Origin: Glandiceps talaboti
Taxonomy: Eukaryota; Hemichordata; Enteropneusta; Spengelidae
Length of the DNA stretch: 64,000 bases
NCBI RefSeq assembly: GCF_964340395.1
Contig: NC_135569.1
Span: 739,001-803,000 of the forward strand
Direction of reading: 5' to 3'
A program made the position numbers and the translations under genes. Under the pieces are notes generated by a model, which saw nothing but the letters and a program-made list of their open reading frames with translations, was not told where the DNA came from and ran no database searches. Position 1 is the stretch's first letter. Each line of letters starts with the position of its first letter. Below, one piece after another: positions 34,701 through 46,700 of this stretch.

Positions 34701-37700
34701 GGTTCAGCTGTGCTTGGTGTTGATTCTGCAGTGCTGTCAGTTTGTTGGATTGTTGTAACCTCTAGTGATGAAAGAGTCGGTTGAGTAGTTGAATCAGTTT
34801 GAAGTGTTGTCGCTGTTTGAATAACAGTTGTCAAAATTGGCTCAGTTGACGCTGAAGGTGTTGTTGAACTTGCAGTCTCTGTTTCTGTTGTTGGCTGTGT
34901 CGTCACTGCTTGAGTTAGAGTAGTTTGGGGAGTGGATGATATAGTTGTGTCTTCAAGTGAAGTGGTGGTTGTGTCTTGTTGGGTTGTATCTGCAGTCACG
35001 GTGGTAGGCAATGAGGAACTGGTACTTGCAGATGACTCTAGAGCAGTGCTTGTTGGAGGACTTGTTGTTGAAATTGGTTCAGCTGTGCTTGGTGTTGATT
35101 CTGCAGTGCTGTCAGTTTGTTGGATTGTTGTCACCTCTAGTGATGAAAGAGTCGGTTGAGTTGTTGAATCAGTTTGAAGTGTTGTCGCTGTTTGAATAAC
35201 AGTTGTCAAAATTGGCTCAGTTGACGCTGAAGGTGTTGTTGAACTTGCAGTCTCTGTTTCTGTTGTTGGCTGTGTCGTCACTGCTTGAGTTAGAGTAGTT
35301 TGGGGAGTGGATGATATAGTTGTGTCTTCAAGTGAAGTAGTGGTTGTGTCTTGTTGAGTTGTATCTGCAGTCACGGTGGTAGGCAATGAGGAACTGGTAC
35401 TTGCAGATGACTCTAGAGCAGTGCTTGTTGGAAGACTTGTTGTTGAAATTGGTTCAGCTGTGCTTGGTGTTGATTCTGCAGTGCTGTCAGTTTGTTGGAT
35501 TGTTGTCACCTCTAGTGATGAAAGAGTCGGTTGAGTAGTTGAATCAGTTTGAAGTGTTGTCGCTGTTTGAATAACAGTTGTCAAAATTGGCTCAGTTGAT
35601 GCTGAAGGTGTTGTTGAACTTGCAGCCTCTGTTTCTGTTGTTGGCTGTGTCGTCACTGCTTGAGTTAGAGTAGTTTGGGGAGTGGATGATATAGTTGTGT
35701 CTTCAAGTGAAGTGGTGGTTGTGTCTTGTTGAGTTGTATCTGCAGTCACGGTGGTAGGCAATGAGGAACTGGTACTTGCAGATGACTCTAGAGCAGTGCT
35801 TGTTGGAAGACTTGTTGTTGAAATTGGTTCAGCTGTGCTTGGTGTTGATTCTGCAGTGCTGTCAGTTTGTTGGATTGTTGTCACCTCTAGTGATGAAAGA
35901 GTCGGTTGAGTAGTTGAATCAGTTTGAAGTGTTGTCGCTGTTTGAATAACAGTTGTCAAAATTGGCTCAGTTGATGCTGAAGGTGTTGTTGAACTTGCAG
36001 TCTCTGTTTCTGTTGTTGGCTGTGTCGTCACTGCTTGAGTTAGAGTAGTTTGGGGAGTGGATGATATAGTTGTGTCTTCAAGTGAAGTGGTGGTTGTGTC
36101 TTGTTGAGTTGTATCTGCAGTCACGGTGGTAGGCAATGAGGAACTGGTACTTGCAGATGACTCTAGAGCAGTGCTTGTTGGTAGACTTGTTGTTGAAATT
36201 GGTTCAGCTGTGCTTGGTGTTGATTCTGCAGTGCTGTCAGTTTGTTGGATTGTTGTCACCTCTAGTGATGAAAGAGTCGGTTGAATAGTTGAATCAGTTT
36301 GAAGTGTTGTCGCTGTTTGAATAACAGTTGTCAAAATTGGCTCAGTTGATGCTGAAGGTGTTGTTGAACTTGCAGTCTCTGTTTCTGTTGTTGGCTGTGT
36401 CGTCACTGCTTGAGTTAGAGTAGTTTGGGGAGTGGATGATATAGTTGTGTCTTCAAGTGAAGTGGTGGTTGTGTCTTGTTGAGTTGTATCTGCAGTCACG
36501 GTGGTAGGTAATGAGGAACTGGTACTTGCAGATGACTCTAGAGCAGTGCTTGTTGGAAGACTTGTTGTTGAAATTGGTTCAGCTGTGCTTGGTGTTAATT
36601 CTGCAGTGCTGTCAGTTTGTTGGATTGTTGTCACCTCTAGTGATGAAAGAGTCGGTTGAGTAGTTGAATCAGTTTGAAGTGTTGTCGCTGTTTGAATAAC
36701 AGTTGTCAAAATTGGCTCAGTTGATGCTGAAGGTGTTGTTGAACTTGCAGCCTCTGTTTCTGTTGTTGGCTGTGTCGTCACTGCTTGAGTTAGAGTAGTT
36801 TGGGGAGTGGATAATATAGTTGTGTCTTCAAGTGAAGTGGTGGTTGTGTCTTGTTGAGTTGTATCTGCAGTCACGGTGGTAGGCAATGAGGAACTGGTAC
36901 TTGCAGATGACTCTAGAGCAGTGCTTGTTGGAAGACTTGTTGTTGAAATTGGTTCAGCTGTGCTTGGTGTTGATTCTGCAGTGCTGTCAGTTTGTTGGAT
37001 TGTTGTCACCTCTAGTGATGAAAGAATCGGTTGAGTAGTTGAATCAGTTTGAAGTGTTGTCGCTGTTTGAATAACAGTTGTCAAAATTGGCTCAGTTGAT
37101 GCTGAAGGTGTTGTTGAACTTGCAGCCTCTGTTTCTGTTGTTGGCTGTGTCGTCACTGCTTGAGATAGAGTAGTTTGGGGAGTGGATAATATAGTTGTGT
37201 CTTCAAGTGAAGTGGTGGTTGTGTCTTGTTGAGTTGTATCTGCAGTCACGGTGGTAGGCAATGAGGAACTGGTACTTGCAGATGACTCTAGAGCAGTGCT
37301 TGTTGGAAGACTTGTTGTTGAAATTGGTTCAGCTGTGCTTGGTGTTGATTCTGCAGTGCTGTCAGTTTGTTGGATTGTTGTCACCTCTAGTGATGAAAGA
37401 GTCGGTTGAGTAGTTGAATCAGTTTGAAGTGTTGTCGCTGTTTGAATAACAGTTGTCAAAATTGGCTCAGTTGATGCTGAAGGTGTTGTTGAACTTGCAG
37501 CCTCTGTTTCTGTTGTTGGCTGTGTCGTCACTGCTTGAGTTAGAGTAGTTTGGGGAGTGGATGATATAGTTGTGTCTTGAAGTGAAGTGGTGGTTGTGTC
37601 TTGTTGAGTTGTATCTGCAGTCTCGGTGGTAGGCAATGAGGAACTGGTACTTGCAGATGACTCTAGAGCAGTGCTTGTTGGAAGACTTGTTGTTGAAATT

Positions 37701-40700
37701 GGTTCAGCTGTGCTTGGTGTTGATTCTGCAGTGCTGTCAGTTTGTTGGATTGTTGTCACCTCTAGTGATGAAAGAGTCGGTTGAGTAGTTGAATCAGTTT
37801 GAAGTGTTGTCGCTGTTTGAATAACAGTTGTCAAAATTGGCTCAGTTGATGCTGAAGGTGTTGTTGAACTTGCAGTCTCTGTTTCTGTTGTTGGCTGTGT
37901 CGTCACTGCTTGAGTTAGAGTAGTTTGGGGAGTGGATAATATAGTTGTGTCTTCAAGTGAAGTGGTGGTTGTGTCTTGTTGAGTTGTATCTGCAGTCACG
38001 GTGGTAGGCAATGAGGAACTGGTACTTGCAGATGACTCTAGAGCAGTGCTTGTTGGAAGACTTGTTGTTGAAATTGGTTCAGCTGTGCTTGGTGTTGATT
38101 CTGCAGTGCTGTCAGTTTGTTGGATTGTTGTCACCTCTAGTGATGAAAGAGTCGGTTGAGTAGTTGAATCAGTTTGAAGTGTTGTCGCTGTTTGAATAAC
38201 AGTTGTCAAAATTGGCTCAGTTGATGCTGAAGGTGTTGTTGAACTTGCAGTCTCTGTTTCTGTTGTTGGCTGTGTCGTCACTGCTTGAGTTAGAGTAGTT
38301 TGGGGAGTGGATGATATAGTTGTGTCTTCAAGTGAAGTGGTGGTTGTGTCTTGTTGAGTTGTATCTGCAGTCACGGTGGTAGGCAATGAGGAACTCGTAC
38401 TTGCAGATGACTCTAGAGCAGTGCTTGTTGGAAGACTTGTTGTTGAAATTGGTTCAGCTGTGCTTGGTGTTGATTCTGCAGTGCTGTCAGTTTGTTGGAT
38501 TGTTGTCACCTCTAGTGATGAAAGAGTCGGTTGAGTAGTTGAATCAGTTTGAAGTGTTGTCGCTGTTTGAATAACAGTTGTCAAAATTGGCTCAGTTGAT
38601 GCTGAAGGTGTTGTTGAACTTGCAGTCTCTGTTTCTGTTGTTGGCTGTGTCGTCACTGCTTGAGTTAGAGTAGTTTGGGGAGTGGATAATATAGTTGTGT
38701 CTTCAAGTGAAGTGGTGGTTGTGTCTTGTTGAGTTGTATCTGCAGTCACGGTGGTAGGCAATGAGGAACTGGTACTTGCAGATGACTCTAGAGCAGTGCT
38801 TGTTGGAAGACTTGTTGTTGAAATTGGTTCAGCTGTGCTTGGTGTTGATTCTGCAGTGCTGTCAGTTTGTTGGATTGTTGTCACCTCTAGTGATGAAAGA
38901 GTCGGTTGAGTAGTTGAATCAGTTTGAAGTGTTGTCGCTGTTTGAATAACAGTTGTCAAAATTGGCTCAGTTGATGCTGAAGGTGTTGTTGAACTTGCAG
39001 TCTCTGTTTCTGTTGTTGGCTGTGTCGTCACTGCTTGAGTTAGAGTAGTTTGGGGAGTGGGTGATATAGTTGTGTCTTCAAGTGAAGTGGTGGTTGTGTC
39101 TTGTTGAGTTGTATCTGCAGTCACGGTGGTAGGCAATGAGGAACTGGTACTTGCAGATGACTCTAGAGCAGTGCTTGTTGGAAGACTTGTTGTTGAAATT
39201 GGTTCAGCTGTGCTTGGTGTTGATTCTGCAGTGCTGTCAGTTTGTTGGATTGTTGTCACCTCTAGTGATGAAAGAGTCGGTTGAGTAGTTGAATCAGTTT
39301 GAAGTGTTGTCGCTGTTTGAATAACAGTTGTCAAAATTGGCTCAGTTGATGCTGAAGGTGTTGTTGAACTTGCAGCCTCTGTTTCTGTTGTTGGCTGTGT
39401 CGTCACTGCTTGAGTTAGAGTAGTTTGGGGAGTGGATAATATAGTTGTGTCTTCAAGTGAAGTGGTGGTTGTGTCTTGTTGAGTTGTATCTTCAGTCACG
39501 GTGGTAGGCAATGAGGAACTGGTACTTGCAGATGACTCTAGAGCAGTGCTTGTTGGAAGACTTGTTGTTGAAATTGGTTCAGCTGTGCTTGGTGTTGATT
39601 CTGCAGTGCTGTCAGTTTGTTGGATTGTTGTCACCTCTAGTGATGAAAGAGTCGGTTGAGTAGTTGAATCAGTTTGAAGTGTTGTCACTGTTTGAATAAC
39701 AGTTGTCAAAATTGGCTCAGTTGATGCTGAAGGTGTTGTTGAACTTGCAGCCTCTGTTTCTGTTGTTGGCTGTGTCGTCACTGCTTGAGTTAGAGTAGTT
39801 TGGGGAGTGGATGATATAGTTGTGTCTTCAAGTGAAGTGGTGGTTGTGTCTTGTTGAGTTGTATCTGCAGTCACGGTGGTAGGCAATGAGGAACTGGTAC
39901 TTGCAGATGACTCTAGAGCAGTGCTTGTTGGAAGACTTGTTGTTGAAATTGGTTCAGCTGTGCTTGGTGTTGATTCTACAGTGCTGTCAGTTTGTTGGAT
40001 TGTTGTCACCTCTAGTGATGAAAGAGTCGGTTGAGTAGTTGAATCAGTTTGAAGTGTTGTCGCTGTTTGAATAACAGTTGTCAAAATTGGCTCAGTTGAT
40101 GCTGAAGGTGTTGTTGAACTTGCAGTCTCTGTTTCTGTTGTTGGCTGTGTCGTCACTGCTTGAGTTAGAGTAGTTTGGGGAGTGGGTGATATAGTTGTGT
40201 CTTCAAGTGAAGTGGTGGTTGTGTCTTGTTGAGTTGTATCTGCAGTCACGGTGGTAGGCAATGAGGAACTGGTACTTGCAGATGACTCTAGAGCAGTGCT
40301 TGTTGGAAGACTTGTTGTTGAAATTGGTTCAGCTGTGCTTGGTGTTGATTCTGCAGTGCTGTCAGTTTGTTGGATTGTTGTCACCTCTAGTGATGAAAGA
40401 GTCGGTTGAGTAGTTGAATCAGTTTGAAGTGTTGTCGCTGTTTGAATAACAGTTGTCAAAATTGGCTCAGTTGATGCTGAAGGTGTTGTTGAACTTGCAG
40501 CCTCTGTTTCTGTTGTTGGCTGTGTCGTCACTGCTTGAGTTAGAGTAGTTTGGGGAGTGGATAATATAGTTGTGTCTTCAAGTGAAGTGGTGGTTGTGTC
40601 TTGTTGAGTTGTATCTTCAGTCACGGTGGTAGGCAATGAGGAACTGGTACTTGCAGATGACTCTAGAGCAGTGCTTGTTGGAAGACTTGTTGTTGAAATT

Positions 40701-43700
40701 GGTTCAGCTGTGCTTGGTGTTGATTCTGCAGTGCTGTCAGTTTGTTGGATTGTTGTCACCTCTAGTGATGAAAGAGTCGGTTGAGTAGTTGAATCAGTTT
40801 GAAGTGTTGTCACTGTTTGAATAACAGTTGTCAAAATTGGCTCAGTTGATGCTGAAGGTGTTGTTGAACTTGCAGCCTCTGTTTCTGTTGTTGGCTGTGT
40901 CGTCACTGCTTGAGTTAGAGTAGTTTGGGGAGTGGATGATATAGTTGTGTCTTCAAGTGAAGTGGTGGTTGTGTCTTGTTGAGTTGTATCTGCAGTCACG
41001 GTGGTAGGCAATGAGGAACTGGTACTTGCAGATGACTCTAGAGCAGTGCTTGTTGGAAGACTTGTTGTTGAAATTGGTTCAGCTGTGCTTGGTGTTGATT
41101 CTACAGTGCTGTCAGTTTGTTGGATTGTTGTCACCTCTAGTGATGAAAGAGTCGGTTGAGTAGTTGAATCAGTTTGAAGTGTTGTCGCTGTTTGAATAAC
41201 AGTTGTCAAAATTGGCTCAGTTGATGCTGAAGGTGTTGTTGAACTTGCAGCCTCTGTTTCTGTTGTTGGCTGTGTCGTCACTGCTTGAGTTAGAGTAGTT
41301 TGGGGAGTGGATAATATAGTTGTGTCTTCAAGTGAAGTGGTGGTTGTGTCTTGTTGAGTTGTATCTGCAGTCACGGTGGTAGGCAATGAGGAACTGGTAC
41401 TTGCAGATGACTCTAGAGCAGTGCTTGTTGGAAGACTTGTTGTTGAAATTGGTTCAGCTGTGCTTGGTGTTGATTCTGCAGTGCTGTCAGTTTGTTGGAT
41501 TGTTGTCACCTCTAGTGATGAAAGAGTCGGTTGAGTAGTTGAATCAGTTTGAAGTGTTGTCGCTGTTTGAATAAGAGTTGTCAAAATTGGCTCAGTTGAT
41601 GCTGAAGGTGTTGTTGAACTTGCAGCCTCTGTTTCTGTTGTTGGCTGTGTCGTCACTGCTTGAGTTAGAGTAGTTTGGGGAGTGGATAATATAGTTGTGT
41701 CTTCAAGTGAAGTGGTGGTTGTGTCTTGTTGAGTTGTATCTTCAGTCACGGTGGTAGGCAATGAGGAACTGGTACTTGCAGATGACTCTAGAGCAGTGCT
41801 TGTTGGAAGACTTGTTGTTGAAATTGGTTCAGCTGTGCTTGGTGTTGATTCTGCAGTGCTGTCAGTTTGTTGGATTGTTGTCACCTCTAGTGATGAAAGA
41901 GTCGGTTGAGTAGTTGAATCAGTTTGAAGTGTTGTCACTGTTTGAATAACAGTTGTCAAAATTGGCTCAGTTGATGCTGAAGGTGTTGTTGAACTTGCAG
42001 CCTCTGTTTCTGTTGTTGGCTGTGTCGTCACTGCTTGAGTTAGAGTAGTTTGGGGAGTGGGTGATATAGTTGTGTCTTCAAGTGAAGTGGTGGTTGTGTC
42101 TTCTTGAGTTGTATCTGCAGTCACGGTGGTAGGCAATGAGGAACTGGTACTTGCAGATGACTCTAGAGCAGTGCTTGTTGGAAGACTTGTTGTTGAAATT
42201 GGTTCAGCTGTGCTTGGTGTTGATTCTACAGTGCTGTCAGTTTGTTGGATTGTTGTCACCTCTAGTGATGAAAGAGTCGGTTGAGTAGTTGAATCAGTTT
42301 GAAGTGTTGTCGCTGTTTGAATAACAGTTGTCAAAATTGGCTCAGTTGATGCTGAAGGTGTTGTTGAACTTGCAGCCTCTGTTTCTGTTGTTGGCTGTGT
42401 CGTCACTGCTTGAGTTAGAGTAGTTTGGGGAGTGGATAATATAGTTGTGTCTTCAAGTGAAGTGGTGGTTGTGTCTTGTTGAGTTGTATCTGCAGTCACG
42501 GTGGTAGGCAATGAGGAACTGGTACTTGCAGATGACTCTAGAGCAGTGCTTGTTGGAAGTCTTGTTGTTGAAATTGGTTCAGCTGTGCTTGGTGTTGATT
42601 CTGCAGTGCTGTCAGTTTGTTGGATTGTTGTTACCTCTAGTGATGAAAGAGTCGGTTGAGTAGTTGAATCAGTTTGAAGTGTTGTCGCTGTTTGAATAAC
42701 AGTTGTCAAAATTGGCTCAGTTGATGCTGAAGGTGTTGTTGAACTTGCAGTCTCTGTTTCTGTTGTTGGCTGTGTCGTCACTGCTTGAGTTAGAGTAGTT
42801 TGGGGAGTGGATGATATAGTTGTGTCTTCAAGTGAAGTGGTGGTTGTGACTTGTTGAGTTGTATCTGCAGTCACGGTGGTAGGCAATGAGGAACTGGTAC
42901 TTGCAGATGACTCTAGAGCAGTGCTTGTTGGAAGACTTGTTGTTGAAATTGGTTCAGCTGTGCTTGGTGTTGATTCTGCAGTGCTGTCAGTTTGTTGGAT
43001 TGTTGTCACCTCTAGTGATGAAAGAGTCGGTTGAGTAGTTGAATCAGTTTGAAGTGTTGTCGCTGTTTGAATAAGAGTTGTCAAAATTGGCTCAGTTGAT
43101 GCTGAAGGTGTTGTTGAACTTGCAGCCTCTGTTTCTGTTGTTGGCTGTGTCGTCACTGCTTGAGTTAGAGTAGTTTGGGGAGTGGATGATATAGTTGTGT
43201 CTTCAAGTGAAGTGGTGGTTGTGTCTTGTTGAGTTGTATCTGCAGTCACGGTGGTAGGCAATGAGGAACTGGTACTTGCAGACGACTCTAGAGCAGTGCT
43301 TGTTGGAAGACTTGTTGTTGAAATTGGTTCAGCTGTGCTTGGTGTTGATTCTGCAGTGCTGTCAGTTTGTTGGATTGTTGTCACCTCTAGTGATGAAAGA
43401 GTCGGTTGAGTAGTTGAATCAGTTTGAAGTGTTGTCGCTGTTTGAATAACAGTTGTCAAAATTGGCTCAGTTGATGCTGAAGGTGTTGTTGAACTTGCAG
43501 CCCCTGTTTCTGTTGTTGGCTGTGTCGTCACTGCTTGAGTTAGAGTAGTTTGGGGAGTGGATGATAAAGTTGTGTCTTCAACTGAAGTGGTGGTTGTGTC
43601 TTGTTGAGTTGTATCTGCAGTCACGGTGGTAGGCAATGAGGAACTGGTACTTGCAGATGACTCTAGAGCAGTGCTTGTTGGAAGACTTGTTGTTGAAATT

Positions 43701-46700
43701 GGTTCAGCTGTGCTTGGTGTTGATTCTGCAGTGCTGTCAGTTTGTTGGATTGTTGTCACCTCTAGTGATGAAAGAGTCGGTTGAGTTGTTGAATCAGTTT
43801 GAAGTGTTGTCGCTGTTTGAATAACAGTTGTCAAAATTGGCTCAGTTGACGCTGAAGGTGTTGTTGAACTTGCAGCCTCTGTTTCTGTTGTTGGCTGTGT
43901 CGTCACTGCTTGAGTTAGAGTAGTTTGGGGTGTGGATGATATAGTTGTGTCTTCAAGCGAAGTAGTGGTTGTGTCTTGTTGAGTTGTATCTGCAGTCACG
44001 GTGGTAGGCAATGAGGAACTGGTACTTGCAGATGACTCTAGAGCAGTGCTTGTTGGAAGACTTGTTGTTGAAATTGGTTCAGCTGTGCTTGGTGTTGATT
44101 CTGCAGTGCTGTCAGTTTGTTGGATTGTTGTCACCTCTAGTGATGAAAGAGTCGGTTGAGTAGTTGAATCAGTTTGAAGTGTTGTCACTGTTTGAATAAC
44201 AGTTGTCAAAATTGGCTCAGTTGACGCTGAAGGTGTTGTTGAACTTGCAGTCTCTGTTTCTGTTGTTGGCTGTGTCGTCACTGCTTGAGTTAGAGTAGTT
44301 TGGGGAGTGGATGATATAGTTGTGTCTTCAAGTGAAGTGGTGGTTGTGTCTTGTTGAGTTGTATCTGCAGTCACGGTGGTAGGCAATGAGGAACTGGTAC
44401 TTGCAGATGACTCTAGAGCAGTGCTTGTTGGAAGACTTGTTGTTGAAATTGGTTCAGCTGTGCTTGGTGTTGATTCTGCAGTGCTGTCAGTTTGTTGGAT
44501 TGTTGTCACCTCTAGTGATGAAAGAGTCGGTTGAGTAGTTGAATCAGTTTGAAGTGTTGTCGCTGTTTGAATAACAGTTGTCAAAATTGGCTCAGTTGAT
44601 GCTGAAGGTGTTGTTGAACTTGCAGTCTCTGTTTCTGTTGTTGGCTGTGTCGTCACTGCTTGAGTTAGAGTAGTTTGGGGAGTGGATGATATAGTTGTGT
44701 CTTCAAGTGAAGTGGTGGTTGTGTCTTGTTGAGTTGTATCTGCAGTCACGGTGGTAGGCAATGAGGAACTGGTACTTGCAGATGACTCTAGAGCAGTGCT
44801 TGTTGGAAGACTTGTTGTTGAAATTGGTTCAGCTGTGCTTGGTGTTGATTCTGCAGTGCTGTCAGTTTGTTGGATTGTTGTCACCTCTAGTGATGAAAGA
44901 GTCGGTTGAGTAGTTGAATCAGTTTGAAGTGTTGTCGCTGTTTGAATAACAGTTGTCAAAATTGGCTCAGTTGACGCTGAAGGTGTTGTTGAACTTGCAG
45001 TCTCTGTTTCTGTTGTTGGCTGTGTCGTCACTGCTTGAGTTAGAGTAGTTTGGGGAGTGGATGATATAGTTGTGTCTTCAAGTGAAGTGGTGGTTGTGTC
45101 TTGTTGAGTTGTATCTGCAGTCACGGTGGTAGGCAATGAGGAACTGGTACTTGCAGATGACTCTAGAGCAGTGCTTGTTGGAAGACTTGTTGTTGAAATT
45201 GGTTCAGCTGTGCTTGGTGTTGATTCTGCAGTGCTGTCAGTTTGTTGGATTGTTGTCACCTCTAGTGATGAAAGAGTCGGTTGAGTAGTTGAATCAGTTT
45301 GAAGTGTTGTCACTGTTTGAATAACAGTTGTCAAAATTGGCTCAGTTGACGCTGAAGGTGTTGTTGAACTTGCAGTCTCTGTTTCTGTTGTTGGCTGTGT
45401 CGTCACTGCTTGAGTTAGAGTAGTTTGGGGAGTGGATGATATAGTTGTGTCTTCAAGTGAAGTGGTGGTTGTGTCTTGTTGAGTTGTATCTGCAGTCACG
45501 GTGGTAGGCAATGAGGAACTGGTACTTGCAGATGACTCTAGAGCAGTGCTTGTTGGAAGACTTGTTGTTGAAATTGGTTCAGCTGTGCTTGGTGTTGATT
45601 CTGCAGTGCTGTCAGTTTGTTGGATTGTTGTCACCTCTAGTGATGAAAGAGTCGGTTGAGTAGTTGAATCAGTTTGAAGTGTTGTCGCTGTTTGAATAAC
45701 AGTTGTCAAAATTGGCTCAGTTGATGCTGAAGGTGTTGTTGAACTTGCAGTCTCTGTTTCTGTTGTTGGCTGTGTCGTCACTGCTTGAGTTAGAGTAGTT
45801 TGGGGAGTGGATGATATAGTTGTGTCTTCAAGTGAAGTGGTGGTTGTGTCTTGTTGAGTTGTATCTGCAGTCACGGTGGTAGGCAATGAGGAACTGGTAC
45901 TTGCAGATGACTCTAGAGCAGTGCTTGTTGGAAGATTTGTTGTTGAAATTGGTTCAGCTGTGCTTGGTGTTGATTCTGCAGTGCTGTCAGTTTGTTGGAT
46001 TGTTGTCACCTCTAGTGATGAAAGAGCCGGTTGAGTAGTTGAATCAGTTTGAAGTGTTGTCGCTGTTTGAATAACAGTTGTCAAAATTGGCTCAGTTGAT
46101 GCTGAAGGTGTTGTTGAACTTGCAGCCTCTGTTTCTGTTGTTGGCTGTGTCGTCACTGCTTGAGTTAGAGTAGTTTGGGGAGTGGATGATAAAGTTGTGT
46201 CTTCAAGTGAAGTGGTGGTTGTGTCTTGTTGAGTTGTATCTGCAGTCACGGTGGTAGGCAATGGGGAACTCGTACTTGCAGATGACTCTAGAGCAGTGCT
46301 TGTTGGAAGACTTGTTGTTGAAATTGGTTCAGCTGTGCTTGGTGTTGATTCTGCAGTGCTGTCAGTTTGTTGGATTGTTGTCACCTCTAGTGATGAAAGA
46401 GTCGGTTGAGTAGTTGAATCAGTTTGAAGTGTTGTCGCTGTTTGAATAACAGTTGTCAAAATTGGCTCAGTTGATGCTGAAGGTGTTGTTGAACTTGCAG
46501 TCTCTGTTTCTGTTGTTGGCTGTGTCGTCACTCCTTGAGTTAGAGTAGTTTGGGGAGTGGATGATATAGTTGTGTCTTCAAGTGAAGTGGTGGTTGTGTC
46601 TTGTTGAGTTGTATCTGCAGTCACGGTGGTAGGCAATGAGGAACTGGTACTTGCAGATGACTCTAGAGCAGTGCTTGTTGGAAGACTTGTTGTTGAAATT

